Positions 46,011 through 57,154 are shown, counted from the first letter of the stretch. The stretch: 64,000 nucleotides of DNA from Heterohyrax brucei (GCA_028571685.1 CM053162.1:74140351-74204350); one strand, 5' to 3'. Numbers and translations: made by a program. The notes: generated by a model not told the origin, from the letters alone.

Positions 46011-47520
46011 ATACTCCTTGGCCCCTAAAAAAGAGTCTAGTCCTCAATAGCTTGGGGTTGTAAGAGTTGGTGCATCCTATGCATTGTGTGCAGCCCCTTC
46101 TCATTGGTTCTGGGTGGCACTCCTTGTACCACAGGGGGGTCTCTTCCAACCACCATTTATTATCATTAGCGTTCATCTCAGCACCTGTACGGGAACTCGT
46201 GTCGTTTCCATGACAAGGCTTGTTCTCACAGTGTGGTGTGAGAGGTCTCGGGAAATTTTCTTACCTTCAAAGGTGTTTTACTGTTTTCCCATTAATTCAT
46301 TTCTTTAGACTGAACCTTGCCTTCCCTGTACCCTTCTTTTTAAGCTGTTGTTTAACTTTCTGCCTCCCTTCAGAGCCTCTTCAAGATGGGGCACATAAGA
46401 GGGAACTTTGTGGGTGTCAGGTGACCTCTGACCTCCCCATGGAAGGAAAAGAGGGGCAGGTAGCTGTCCTAAGGGCTGTCCCTGTGCTCCTCTTCCTTTG
46501 GTTGACACATCTGAGAGCGTCAACTGTCTTTCTCATGTTCAGGGTGAAGGAAGAAAAGAGCTGGGAGTCATCAGGGTGTTGTTTTTGCCAGCGAAGCCCT
46601 TGAAGTGGAGACAAGAGAAAAATAAACAAGCTCATGTCATCTCCCCTGGGCTCTGGAAGAGGTCCCTTTCACAGCCAGGAATGTGACAAAGAGTGAAGTC
46701 AGCCAGGAGGCTGCCGGTAGAGGGAGGGGTGCAGGCAGCCCTTGAACCGAGGGTGGGAGACACAGACATCTGGGTGTGGGACCAGAATCGGGGATCTCTG
46801 CCACCACAGTCGCAAGGAAGGTCAGTGAGCCAGTGAGACTGAGTGGTCCCCTGAGGCTGGAGGTCCCTGTGGCACAGAAAGAAGGCGAATCTCAGCAACG
46901 CTGCTTACCGTCTGCTAACGGGGTCTGACACGTGTTCTGTGGAGAGCAGTTCAGTGGTGTACATGTGGCAATAATTACTGGCCACCCGTTGGTCAGGAAA
47001 ACCATAATCAGAAGAAAAGGAGAGTCAGAAGCAGGGACACACAGAGAAAAGAGGGTCTCGGGAAGAAAGGCAAATAGCCAGAGAGTGCAGCCATACATGG
47101 ACTGAGAAACACCACCTAGGGAGACACTGACTGGAAGAGACTCGAGGTCACTCTAAGCTCGTCCAGCCATCAGGGCACCAGGGGCCTCTGGCAGGGTCAA
47201 GGCCAACTGCACACGCAGGCTGCTGTTGTTTCAGGAGCCTGACCAGGAACCACGTGATGTGTTCCACCTTCCTATCTCTGCTGTGGGGCCAGGGCCACCA
47301 CCAGCCAGCACTAGGTCTCCGGCTCATTCTCAGCTTACCACAATCCCTAGGAACCAGGGAGAGAGAAGACAAGAAGGAGATGTCAGGTCTCTGTACACAT
47401 TTTCCTTCTTCTTCTAAACCGTGAGTTGAAAGTTCCTCAGATAACAGCCACCCCCTTGAAACTGCAGGGCTCTGGCCCAACCTGTCTTCCTTTTTCCCTC
47501 CATCCATCTAAAGGGGTCTA
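46011..47520. other. Unique-looking DNA, no gene seen
   Basis: Overlapping frames of 62-127 codons on both strands, no recognised domains. 'cttctttttaagctgttgtttaac' near 46,335 is the only AT-rich patch. Confidence 0.4.
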
Positions 47521-47735
47521 AGATAACCAGTCAAGAACATCATGGTTGATGAAGTGGAGGATCAGCGAAAACGAGGGAAACCCTCAATCGATGGGTTGAC
47601 ACAACAACTGAAGCAGTGGACTCTGACGTCCCAACAGCCCCCAGATGGGCAGGACCAGGAGTGCTTCCTCTGTTGTACCGGAAGTTGCTGCAGTCAGAGT
47701 CAGTTGTCAACAACTAGCAGCAGCAAGGTGACTCT
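47521..47735 (+). mobile_element. RTE LINE 3' terminus, 5'-truncated
   Basis: 'gaagtggaggatcagcgaaaacgagg', 'ccctcaatcgatgggttgacaca' and 'gtcagagtcagttgtcaacaac' correspond to the RTE end (..gtagagggtcagcgaaa.. / ..tcaacgagatggattgacac.. / ..gagtcggaac..), with the CAACAA-like terminus. Confidence 0.8.
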
Positions 47736-47789
47736 GTGCGCTGACTGAGCTCCGGGTCCGGGCAACGCAAGTGAAGCTGAGTTGAGAGT

Positions 47790-47960
47790 CACCGGAGCTG
47801 GCTCCAGGCCTGGTTCTAGAAGGGATTCTCTTTGCTACATGGGGCTCACACTGAACGGGTCGGGTACTCAGTTTGCCCGTTCATAAATCAGGGAGATAAA
47901 CCCCAGCCCTCACCTGAGACTCACTGGGGGATCAACAGGAAACCACAGTGCTCAGAGCGC
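47790..47960 (-). repeat. MIR SINE fragment
   Basis: 'tactcagtttgcccgttcataaatcaggg' and 'gataaaccccagcc' fit the MIR antisense (ctcagtttcctcatctgtaaaatgggg..). Diverged. Confidence 0.5.
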
Positions 47961-48390
47961 CCAGGAAGCAAAATAAAACAATTCCAAGTGTTCTGAAGAA
48001 GGGGCTGTCTTTGGGGACCTTCTGCTAAAAATGACGAACCCTCCACCAGCCTGAGATCAGATTGTCAGCTTATCTGGGCTAACCTCTCAATGTTCAGATG
48101 GGAAAACTGAGGCCACCTATCTCAAACTGCCTGTCTGCACCGGCTTTGGGGATTTGCTGTCATTGTTGCTGTTGTTTTAATTGCTCTGACTTCTAGGTAT
48201 AGAATAAACATGAGAGGGCAGCATAGAAACTGGGGACACACACTGAAGGAAGGAAGAGTATGAACAAAGAGAGTCTGCTTATTGTCTGGTGACCTTCACC
48301 TTGTACTTGCAGTCTGAGAAATGGGTTCTACCTTGCACCAAGACCCAGTTCCTCAGGTCGGAAGCTTCTCCTTGGGGAGCTTTTCCTCCC
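47961..48390. other. No recognised feature
   Basis: A short 'cagatgggaaaactgaggcc' at 48,096 may be another MIR core; otherwise nothing. Confidence 0.35.
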
Positions 48391-48394
48391 AGAG

Positions 48395-48585
48395 GCCCCA
48401 GTCCTTTCCCATCTCTGATCCTGTAGCCAGAAAGGCCTCCCTCCTCCCAGACTCCCTGACACCCTTGCCAACCTCTCCTCCTGAATACCTGATCTCTTAC
48501 TAGAATGTGATTCCATGGAGGCTGGGATCGTGGTGTCTCTTGTTCACTGGCACGTCCCAAGCCTGTCAAGTAATGCTGGCCTAAG
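48395..48585 (+). repeat. LINE2 3' fragment
   Basis: 'ctagaatgtgattccatggaggctgggatcg' and 'cttgttcactggcacgtccc' match the L2 3' order (tagaatgtaagctccatgagggcaggga.. / ..cttgttcactgctgtatcccc). Confidence 0.7.
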
Positions 48586-50119
48586 GGAAACACTGTTTTG
48601 TCACGTGAAGGCAGGAATGCAGAGGCCTGGGACCACAGTAAGAGATGTGATGAAGAAGGCAGAGACTATTTCTCCACTGACGGGCAACAGACAGGAAAAG
48701 ACACTGTGGGATAAACACCTGCTGCCGTTCCTCCTCTGTGCACCCCTGTGGCCACACAGTGGACAGCCTCATCTGTCTTTCCAAAGGCACCCCCTCACAA
48801 CACAGGTGACCACTTCCCTCTGCCCACCACAGACCTGGACCTCCTCACTGTCGCGCTCCATCTGTCCTCTGGCCTCTTGTCCTCCTTGGTGCCTAGTGTC
48901 GACCACAGCCTTGGGGGATGGTCTCCCTGACCCTTCAGGACACTGGGTCACCATCCATACAGGCTGCATCTGGCAGTCCCTCTATCCTAGCCTGGGGTAT
49001 GGGTGTTTTGGGGTCACCCCTATCTTGAGTGTGGTCCAGCATAGGGGAGGCCTGGCTGGGCCCAGTTCCCAAAACCTATTGAATGTTGTCCAGGGCGTGA
49101 GTTTCTCCAGCCTCTTTCCGTGTCCACCCCCAGCTCTGCTGCCCTGATTCTTTCTCCACATCTTAGCACCCCCTTCTACTGGCTTCCAAGATTGTCCAGA
49201 TCCAAGGCCACTTCCCTATGCCTCCACCCAGAGTACAGGGAGGCCACTAACTCTTATTCCTGAACTCTAGGCCTCAGGGAAGTTCAAGACCTTGTGTTCT
49301 TCACTGCATTTCAGTCCAAACCAGGGGGAGTGACATGGAGGCCACCAAGGTGGTCTGCGCTCCCAGGAACAGCCTGGTTCCTTCCCCCCACCCAATTCTG
49401 ACCTCCCACCACCTCTAAGCATTTTGGCTCTAAGATGCCTGCAGGAATCTTGGCCCCAGCCTTCACAGCCCCTACTCCCATCTCCTCCCAAGGCCAGCTT
49501 GTTTTCTCCCTCCAAGCGGGGCCCTTAGCACCCCTCTCACTCAAGAGACTCCTCGCCGCCCACCGCCTTCCTTTTCTGTCCCTGAAGAGTATCCTGTTGA
49601 CTGAGATATTTTAACAAAGTTCTAAGGAAACTGAGGCCCCTAACTTTGACCCTCATTTAAGGGCTGTCACCTCTGCACTGATGCATAAACCAGACCCAAA
49701 CAGTTAACCAGATTCTACCAAGAGACCAACTCCTAACCATGCCACAGGCTAGCCCCTGAAGCCCAGTCTCAGACAATCTCAGACTGCCCTGCCCTGAATG
49801 TGGACTGATTCTAACTGTGACCTTCAGCTGACCCCTATGGTACCCCCTCAATGATGCTAAACATCTCCCTTCTTGAGCTGACTCTCAGTGTGGTATGTGA
49901 GACACTTGACAGACTCAGTGTCTGAGGCCCACAGTGACCCTGCTCGGGTGGAAAGGGGCTGGACTCCCAGAATTCACTGCCTCACAGAAACTCTTCTAGA
50001 ATCAGAAAGAGCTCTCTGGCCCTAAGACTTAGAGCCCTGCCCTCACTTAGGACTCTTTTCTCCATAATCCCACTTCCTTACATGAAGTTTACGGATGGAG
50101 AAGTGAGAGTAGGTACCAT
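48586..50119. other. Unique-looking pyrimidine-rich DNA, no gene seen
   Basis: The 210-codon frame at 48,515-49,147 begins in L2 sequence and continues through C/T-rich low-information DNA, with antisense frames over it. Not convincing as coding. Confidence 0.4.
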
Positions 50120-50320
50120 CGGTGGTACTTCTTCACCCTCCACTAGACTGCGGAACATCTCGTTGACAGCCCCAAAGCCCGAGATGGTGTCCACATGGAC
50201 GCCAAGACTGTGAGGGTGTTGAAGTATTTCGTGTCTTTAATCAGCCACCCTGTCCTTCCAATGGGCTCTCAACACCGGCCTCTGTCACCCAAACGCCTCT
50301 CTTCCAGGGAACTGCGCCGC
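50120..50320 (-). other. Exon-like segment, paralogue 2
   Basis: Minus strand reads EILQHPHSLGVHVDTISGFG then AVNEMFRSLVEGEEVP (about 50,130-50,240), paralogous to the segment at 45,800-46,010 and in the same orientation 4.3 kb away. Function unknown. Confidence 0.5.
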
Positions 50321-50689
50321 ACTTCCCTCCTGGCCCTCCCTTAGAGCGGTGACACTGTTCAGATCCCCGTGGTCTCCAGAACCGCTTTCCTTTGACCTTC
50401 ACCTGGATCTCCGCTGGCAGGCTAAGCCTCTCTCCAATGGAAAGTGTCCTCTTTCCTGTTTGTCTCAGCCCTGGAGACAATGTGGGCTTCTGAAACTCCC
50501 AGTCATGGCCTTGTCTAGCTGCCCCTTTAGTGGGGCAGGTCCAGAGGGGCTTCAAGGAAGCACAGTGGGACTCCCAGGTGGCACTGAGGCCAAAGTCGCT
50601 TGCACGGCTCTGGATGCCGTCTGCTGTCACCGTCCCTGCTGCCCTTCCCAGCACACAGCCACCTCAGAAAGAAGTCTGCATGGCCTGCT

Positions 50690-51010
50690 GCAACAAGGTA
50701 CCACTGACTGGGTGACTGAAACAGCGGAAGGCTATTGTCTCACAGCTTTGGAGGCTACAAGCCTCCTTAAGGTGCTGACACCTTCAGGTATCTCCAGAAG
50801 CCCTGGGGGAAGATGATCTCCCCCCCTCTTCCTCACAGCTGGTGGCTCCCGGCGTCTCTTCACTCCTCCCCACCTCCGCTTCCACCTGGGTGTCTCCCTT
50901 CTGGTCTGTTTCTGTGTTTCTTCTCTTTCTCTCTTTTTGTAAGGGTCCGGCTCCTGCTGGATTACAGCCTGCCCCGCTTCAGTGTGACCTGATGTTAACG
51001 TCTTTAGTGA
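50690..51010 (-). mobile_element. MLT1-type LTR fragment
   Basis: 'gactgggtgactgaaacagc', 'tattgtctcacagctttggaggctacaag', 'gtctgtttctgtgtttcttc' and 'gctcctgctggattacagcc' follow the antisense MLT1 order (actgggtggcttaaacaac / attgtctcacagttctggaggctagaag / ..tgtgtctgtgtcc.. / ..atattggattaggg). Solo LTR remnant. Confidence 0.65.
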
Positions 51011-52035
51011 TCCTGCTGCCACAGGTGCCAGGGGTTGGCGCTGTCACCTATCTTCTGAAGTGGCACAATTGCACCAGTAACATCCCGGAGGGTGGAGAGG
51101 ACACCCTGGGGCTCCTCGGGAAGTGGGAAGGGTGCTGTGGGAGAGTTGGCGGCTCCTGTGGCCAGAAGCACGGGGAAAACACCTGCCTTCCTGTGCCCTG
51201 ACTCTTTGCTTTCCCTTTCCCCGATGGCTTAAAAATGTGCAAGTTACGGATTGAAATGAATAATAATAATTTTGTTCTAAAATTGGAAAGACTCCTACAG
51301 AGGCTAGGCCTCATTCTCATGCACATTCTGAAGTCAGCCCCTCCTGGCGGAGACCATGTCCTGGAAGGGAGTGGGGGCTGGGGGACGGTAGCTAGAGGGG
51401 CACGGTAGGCCTTTGGTCTGAGACGAGGGTGGGCATGGGGCAGGCCTGCATGGGTGTGAGAAGAAGGCCTTCACAAGGAGATGTGAGGGCGTATCACAGA
51501 TGAATGACCTTTTAGAAAACTTGACCTAGCGCTGGCTCTGGATTTGAGTTTTCCCTCTCCTCTTTCTCCTTTTTCTCTCCCCTTCTCTGTCCTCAGCTCC
51601 ATGTTAACCTTACAGCTCTACCCTCCTGACCTTTAGAGAACATGATTCAGCTGTAGAAAAACAGCCTCTCTCGCTGGTTTTCATTAACTGCATCTTCTGT
51701 TTTTCCTACTCGCCTTCATTTGCCAAACATTAATGAGATCCGGCGATGTACGAAATGCTGGGTTCTCCTGTCTTCTTTCTTCGTTATAACAAAAAGTGGT
51801 TATAAGGCAGAGTCAGGGATCCCTGCCCAAGTTGGAATACGACCAGAGCTAAGGCTAGCCCAGGTCAGATCTGAGTGAGGCGTTGATCTTGGTGTGCAGA
51901 GTAGAGAAAACCCTAAGAGCCTCCTTTGAATTAGACAGAACTTCATCCTGCTCCCCAGGGCTAGAGCCATCTTTCCGACCAAGCCACCACCAACCGGCCC
52001 CTACTTTCCTACCCTAACCCATCTCCATGCACCAG
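51011..52035. other. No recognised feature
   Basis: Unique-looking DNA; C/T-rich run near 51,545-51,600. Confidence 0.4.
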
Positions 52036-52039
52036 GCAG

Positions 52040-52505
52040 GGACACTGTTCGGAACATAAGTTTGATGACGTCACTGTCCCACTTAAAATTCTTTAAAAAT
52101 TCCCCAAGGTTCTTAGCGTACAGACCAGCAGCCTTCATGACATCCAGATTTCTGCAGGGCCTGGACCCTGACTACCGCCCCTCTCCTCTGGACCTGTACC
52201 TCTTCTTGCTGACTACAGCCACGGATTTTTCCGGTACTGCTCCAAAGCCAAGTCCCTCCCTCCCTCCTGATCTTCCTGCGTGCTGACCCTAGTGCCACTC
52301 TCTTCTTGCCAGTTCCTGCACTGCTCACACAAGTGTCTCTTCTTCAGAAAGGGGCATCTGACCTTATCTCCAGGCGAAGTTAGTTCCCATGATATGCTCT
52401 CATCACTACTTTTAGCACCAGTGTATTTCATCACTATCTGTTTAATACATGATGGTGTTAAGCTTTCTGAGAACAAGTTCCCTGTCTGTGTTAGCTGCAG
52501 GTCCT
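52040..52505 (+). repeat. LINE2 3' region, long fragment
   Basis: 'ttgatgacgtcactgtccc', 'gggcctggaccctgactaccgcc', 'gcacaagtgtctcttcttcag'-like and 'ctttctgagaacaagttcc' fall in L2 order (gatcatgtcactcc / gccctccacaatctggcccctgcctacc / ctcaagtgtcacctcctcc / gtaagctccttgagggcag). Old and diverged but long. Confidence 0.7.
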
Positions 52506-53045
52506 GGGCTAACTCAGGCCTTTGCTGGGCGGTGCTGAGAGGACCCTGCTCCCTTCTCCGTTGCACTGCGTGGCTGAAGCCTACATGCGGGAGCAGAGCA
52601 GCCAGGGTGGAAGCAACTGGGGCTGGAGACAAGGCTGCTCGTGCGTTTAGACCGGGGCTCCCACGAGCCCGTGCAAGGCCCCTGTGGTCAGGCATGGATG
52701 CCCCTTCTTCTCAGTGTGGGCTGTGTCTCGCACCAGGCACAGGCCTCACTGAGTGGAAGCTGAGCTCCTTTTCGGCCCCAGTACACCTTGGGAGACAGCC
52801 TTCTTGCAGAATATGTCCTGATTAAGATCCAGGCCCAGAAATGAGCTAACTTTCAAGCTAGCTAAAGACGCAGGCCCATGTACTGGACTCAGCAATTTTC
52901 TCAAGACTCAAGAATGGCTCAAGAACTTGTGTCCCTCCTCATCCCAGATGGTCCTCTGTCGTCTCTCAGAGATTCATTTCCTAGTCTGGTTCGGTAGACA
53001 TCCCAGTGCTTCTCACGAGGTGTGCTCACTTCCCTCTTCCTTAAA
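52506..53045. other. No recognised feature
   Basis: The 181-codon plus-strand frame at 52,280-52,825 starts inside the L2 and extends through GC-rich DNA; an antisense frame of 160 codons overlaps it. I do not regard either as a gene. Confidence 0.4.
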
Positions 53046-53243
53046 GCCAAGTTAAATACGCTGTCAGTGAGTCAATTCCGACTCACAGCAACCTTACAGG
53101 ACAGACTAGAACTGCCCCATTTGGCTTCCAAGGCTACAGATTTCCAGAAGCAGACTGCCACATCTTTCTCCGACATACTAGCTGGTGAGCTTGAACTTCT
53201 GGTTAGCAGCCAAGTGCTTGACCACTGTGCTACCAGGTCTTTT
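53046..53243 (-). mobile_element. AfroSINE (long-body type)
   Basis: 'cagtgagtcaattccgactc' (tail), 'gctacagatttccagaagcagactg' (long-body block), 'ggttagcagccaagtgcttg' and 'tgtgctaccagg' (head). Confidence 0.92.
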
Positions 53244-54047
53244 TCTTCATTTTTCTTAGTGGTTCCCCAAACAGTGGCCCTTTCCCACATTGGTTGACAC
53301 CTGTCAACAGTTTCATTCCAAATCTTGTTTGAGGAGGGGACTGCCCAGTGGACAAGACACCTCCAAACCTGTGCTCTCTAGCTACAGCTGTTTAGTGATG
53401 GCAGAGAGGGGGTGCCCTGCTCAGTCAGGGAGGATCATGGGTAGGCATTCCCAGAGCAGGAACCTGAGGACAAGCGGAGAAGCAAAGACGGCATCCAGCT
53501 GACCATCAGAAGGGCCTGCACTGGGTGATCAAACTGCAACTGCATCCTCAGTTCTCAGCGAGGCCTCGATGGCCAGTCAGTGGACAGCTGCTCTGCAGCT
53601 GACGCAGCTCTAGCCTGCCCTGTCGTCCCCCGTGTCTGACCCCCACGTGCCCCTGTGGATCATGCTGCCCCCCAGTCCAGCAGCCTGTCACCAGCCTCCC
53701 GTTTCACTCTCTCCCTGTTCTCTGATTGCACAGCTTACACTCTGAGATGGCTAGGGCAGAGCAAAGCAGTGGTGGGCTCCTCCCAGCACAGGTGATGGGT
53801 GGGAGGTACTCCCAGCCATCACCACTCAGTCATTGGCCCCTTGGGGCCTTCTCCCCACGTTGCCATCAGGGCCCAATCTGGCCACATGAGGCTTGCCAGT
53901 ATTCTTGTTGTGCCTCCCTGTCCACCGGGCCCTCTTCAGGAGAGATAGGACGTGTTCTTAGAGCTCCTGGGGACCCATTTCTGGCTTTCCAGTTTGAGGT
54001 AGTGCGAGATTTGCCACCTTCTCCTTCCACCAGCTGGCCAATCTGTC
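53244..54047. other. No recognised feature
   Basis: Unique-looking GC-rich DNA; nothing named. Confidence 0.4.
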
Positions 54048-54049
54048 TA

Positions 54050-54595
54050 CGAGGTATGATAATTGAGTTTGCAAACTTGTCCTAGAAAAAGTGCTCCATA
54101 CCTCATTGCTGAATATCACTATGGTCACCTTTGAAGGACTCCCTTGGCAAGCTATGCACCAACACCAGCGTCTAGCCCATCCTTCAAAGCAATTTTGGAA
54201 CTCTTTTCTGGAACGGCCATCAGAGCCGTCATCATATTATCCTTAATGTCCTAAATATCATCCAAATGTCTTCCTTTATCTTTAGGTAAAGAACAAAGTC
54301 ATCGGGGGCCAGATCAGGTGAGTAGGGGTGTTCTAGTACAGTGATTTGTTTACTGGCTAAAAACTCCCTCACAGACAGCTATACAATTAAGTTGGCAAAC
54401 CTGCCACCATGCTACCATGTGCAATGGCCATTCCAGAAAGAGTTCCAAAATTACTTTGAAGGCTGGACTAGGCACTGGCATAAGTGCATAGCTTCCCGAA
54501 GGGAGTACTTTGAAGGTGACTGTAGAGATATTCAGCAATGAGGCGTGGAGCACTCAGAACAATTAGGTTTGCAGACTTCTTTGTCGGACCTCGTG
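54050..54595 (-). mobile_element. Palindromic mariner-derived element, copy B
   Basis: Reverse-complement counterpart of 29,524-30,074. The mariner core on minus reads SPDLAPDDFVLYLKIKED at about 54,280-54,335. The inverted terminal copy lies on plus at 54,420-54,595, where EFQNYFEGWTRHWHKCIAS and REYFEGD are in frame. Ends resemble each other (tacgaggtatga / gacctcgtgta) and TA flanks both ends (54,048-54,049 and 54,596-54,597), as expected for mariner. Arms of about 160 bp. The frame is not continuous. Confidence 0.8.
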
Positions 54596-54624
54596 TACGC
54601 CATCATACGCCTTTTGTTTCCTTC

Positions 54625-54669
54625 TGTCATCATGAGGCGGATCCAGCTCGACGGCAGTTGGCTGGCTGG
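54625..54669 (+). mobile_element. Possible tail-only micro-insertion
   Basis: 'catgaggcggatccagctcg' then 'acggcagttggctggctgg' is the same tail type as 28,887-28,944. Flanking duplications are only 5 bp (ccttc at 54,620-54,624 and 54,670-54,674), so this copy is less certain. Confidence 0.5.
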
Positions 54670-54784
54670 CCTTCACCAAGGCAGCCAGTGCTGACAGCAC
54701 GGGCCCTCTTTCTTCTTCCCCTTCCATCCTGGCTCTTGCTCATCCACTCTTGTTGAAACAGGAACTGGATCTAGGGGTGTCCAA

Positions 54785-55290
54785 TCACCCCACTTCGTAC
54801 AGCATCTGTAGCTTTCAGCATCAGTTTCACGCCATCAGAACCATCGTCTCCATCACCTTGACCTTTGTCACCATAGTCACTGCTACCACTGTCACCACCT
54901 GATACATATTGCTGCTGTCATCGTCACTCCCACGTGCATCGCCATTTCCGTTTGTCTCTACCATGGTCACCGTCCCCATCACCGACAGTCGTTACCAGGG
55001 TTGTCTCCCATTACCATGAACTCTGGTATTCACATCCGTCATGGTCCTTGCCACCGTCCTTGTGGACAGTGTCACAGATTCCATCAGCTCACAGCACCTC
55101 CCTAACTGCCAGGATTGTCGTCAGCACCGCGGCCGTTATTCTGTCACCCTCCTCTTTACCAACACCGTCAGCACAGCGATCACCAGTGGTAATTGGCCCC
55201 TCCATCACCACCGCCTTTGCAGACATCATCACACACTGCCATCAGCACCACCGCCACCGTTACGGCTGCAGTCTCACAATTGTTATGACC
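54785..55290. repeat. Degenerate TCACCA-type triplet array
   Basis: About 500 bp rich in cacc/catc/gtcacc words ('catcaccttgacctttgtcacc', 'catcagcaccaccgccaccg'). Equivalent in composition to the reverse complement of the 20,730-21,240 array but much more decayed. The open frames here are Ser/Thr/His-rich artefacts. Confidence 0.75.
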
Positions 55291-55314
55291 ACCGGCCTTA
55301 GTCACCAGGTACTG

Positions 55315-55745
55315 CTCCCTTAGGAAAAACCATGGAGGCAGTGGCTTCAAGAAGAGAAATTTTATTGCCACAGTCTGGTAAGCTACAAGTCCGTTCATAA
55401 ACTATGATCCATTCAATATGAGAAATCATCACAGTCTGGTAGGCTGTGTCCAGATTTGGTGGGAGCATCCTGGCACAGGACGTCAGATCCAAAGGACGCA
55501 CTCTGCTCTCAGTGTTGCTCTTCTGGTGGTGTGAAGTTCCCAACTCTCTGCTCACGTCTCTCCCTTATATTCTATGGGCTTGTAGCTTGAGCGCCACCTC
55601 CCCAACACAACTGCTGTCCATTCTCCCTCATCAACACCTCAGAGGCAGGATTGACAGCACATGGGAGGAATCACACCGTGTTGGGACTCACAGCCAAGTC
55701 AAACCAATCCACACACAATTGGGAGAACACAGTGCAATCTGTGAC
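55315..55745 (-). mobile_element. LTR-like segment (MLT1-like relative), boundaries uncertain
   Basis: 'gtctggtaagctacaagtcc' near 55,372 with a second similar 'gtctggtaggctgtgtccag' at 55,435, and 'tggtgtgaagttccca' near 55,526, match parts of the LTR at 35,253-35,778 ('ggtaggctacaagtcc', 'ggtatgaagttccca'). The right part is unfamiliar. Confidence 0.5.
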
Positions 55746-55889
55746 ATCACCCTTTAGCACCATCCCCTTTGTCATTAATCCTCTTTATTCAGTTGTCTTT
55801 ATCTGTAGTAAATTCTATAAAATTCAGCTCCATCCTGAAATTTTTCACTAAACATGTTTTATTACTTCAACTCACAGTGGGTTATTCAG

Positions 55890-56400
55890 GTTGAATTAAT
55901 TAGCTTCTGCTGCTTAACAAAACAGTCCCAAAACTTAGTGGCTGAAGAAAACAAATTCTGTCAGTTAGGTCTCTATGTCCAGATTTCCCGGGTGGGTTTT
56001 CTGGTCTCAGTTGGATCAGCTTGACTTTCTCACGTGTCTTTGCTCAGCCAATGGGTCAGGCAGCAACTAGGTGAGCTGGGATGGCCTCACTTGTGTGTGG
56101 ACAACATTAGCCCTCCCTCACAGGGCCTCTCATCCTCCAGCAGACTGGCTGAGGCACAGTCACACAGATGTCTCATGGTACTAAGTTCAGCAAAAGGACA
56201 AGGCCCAACAAAAACGGGTGCTTTTTGAGGCCTGCTAGTAGTGTGTTTGCTAGTGTCCCATTGTCTAAAGATGAGGTCAACAGAGACCCAAGAAGTAAGG
56301 AATTAGACCCTGCCTCCTGATGAGAAGATCTGCACTGCTACGTTGCAAGAGCATGGATTTAGGGAAGGGAGGGATTTAAGGCCTCTTTACAATTTATCAC
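55890..56400 (-). mobile_element. Ancient LTR-like fragment (MaLR type suspected)
   Basis: 'ctgctgcttaacaaaacagtcccaaaacttagtggctgaag' is the antisense form of an ending common to old MaLR-type LTRs (..gccactaagttttggggtggtttgtta..). 'gaccctgcctcctgatgagaagatctg' near 56,308 is its other landmark. Subfamily not determined. Confidence 0.5.
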
Positions 56401-56469
56401 ACATAGAAAAAAAAATAGAAGAACTTTTTTTACAGCTAGGAGCATACACTGGCAAAAGAACAAAACAAA

Positions 56470-56581
56470 ACAAAAACCTGTTACCGCTGAGTTAATTTTG
56501 ACTCCCAGTGATCCTACAGGACAGAATAGGGCTGCTCCATAGGGTTCCCAAGTAGTGACCAGTGGATTCCAACTGCCAACT
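56470..56581 (-). mobile_element. AfroSINE, tRNA head deleted
   Basis: Tail side 'gttaccgctgagttaattttg' to 'attccaactgccaac', where it stops within the B-box region and joins L1 ORF2 sequence directly. The missing head together with the missing L1 3' end indicates a deletion across the junction. Confidence 0.85.
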
Positions 56582-57154
56582 TTCGATTTTGTTGATTCTT
56601 CTCATTGTTTTTCTATTCTCTATTTCATTTATTCCGACTCTGATCTTTATTATTTCCTTTTTCTTATGGTGGCTGTGGGCTTCTTTTGCTGTTCTCTTTC
56701 TATTTGTTCAAATTGTATAGCCAATGTTTTCATTCTGTTCCTTTCTTCGTTTTTGATGTGTGCACAAATTGCTATAAATCCGCCTCTAAGGGCCGATTTT
56801 GCTGCATCCCAAAGGTTTGGATATGTCCTCATTTGACTGTAGGAATTTTTTTAGTCCATATTTGATTTCTCCTACTACCCAGTGGTTGTTAATGGGGTGT
56901 TATTCAATTTTTATTTTATTTTATTTTCTGAAACCATCCTAAATTCATTGCCATAATTGAATGAGAGTTTTGCAGGCTATATTTTTCTTGGTAGGCTTTT
57001 TTTCCCCCCTTCTTTTAAGGTTTTGTATTTGTCATCCCATTGCCTTCTTTCTTGCAAAATTTCTGCTGAACAATCAAAGTTTCTCCTCTGTATGTGACTT
57101 TTTGTGTTTTGTGAGCTGCTTTGAGAATTTTTTTCTGTCTTTGGTTTTAGTGAG

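Noticed and set aside
48515-49147. A 210-codon plus-strand frame
   Set aside because: Begins in an L2 fragment and continues through pyrimidine-rich DNA with no domain, and antisense frames overlap it.
52280-52825. A 181-codon plus-strand frame and a 160-codon antisense frame
   Set aside because: Both start in or cross an L2 copy and are simply open in GC-rich DNA; no recognisable motif.
54341-54541. A 66-codon frame resembling a transposase as evidence of an active mariner
   Set aside because: Only the terminal region is in frame, the upstream part is antisense mariner sequence, and the element is a rearranged non-autonomous copy.
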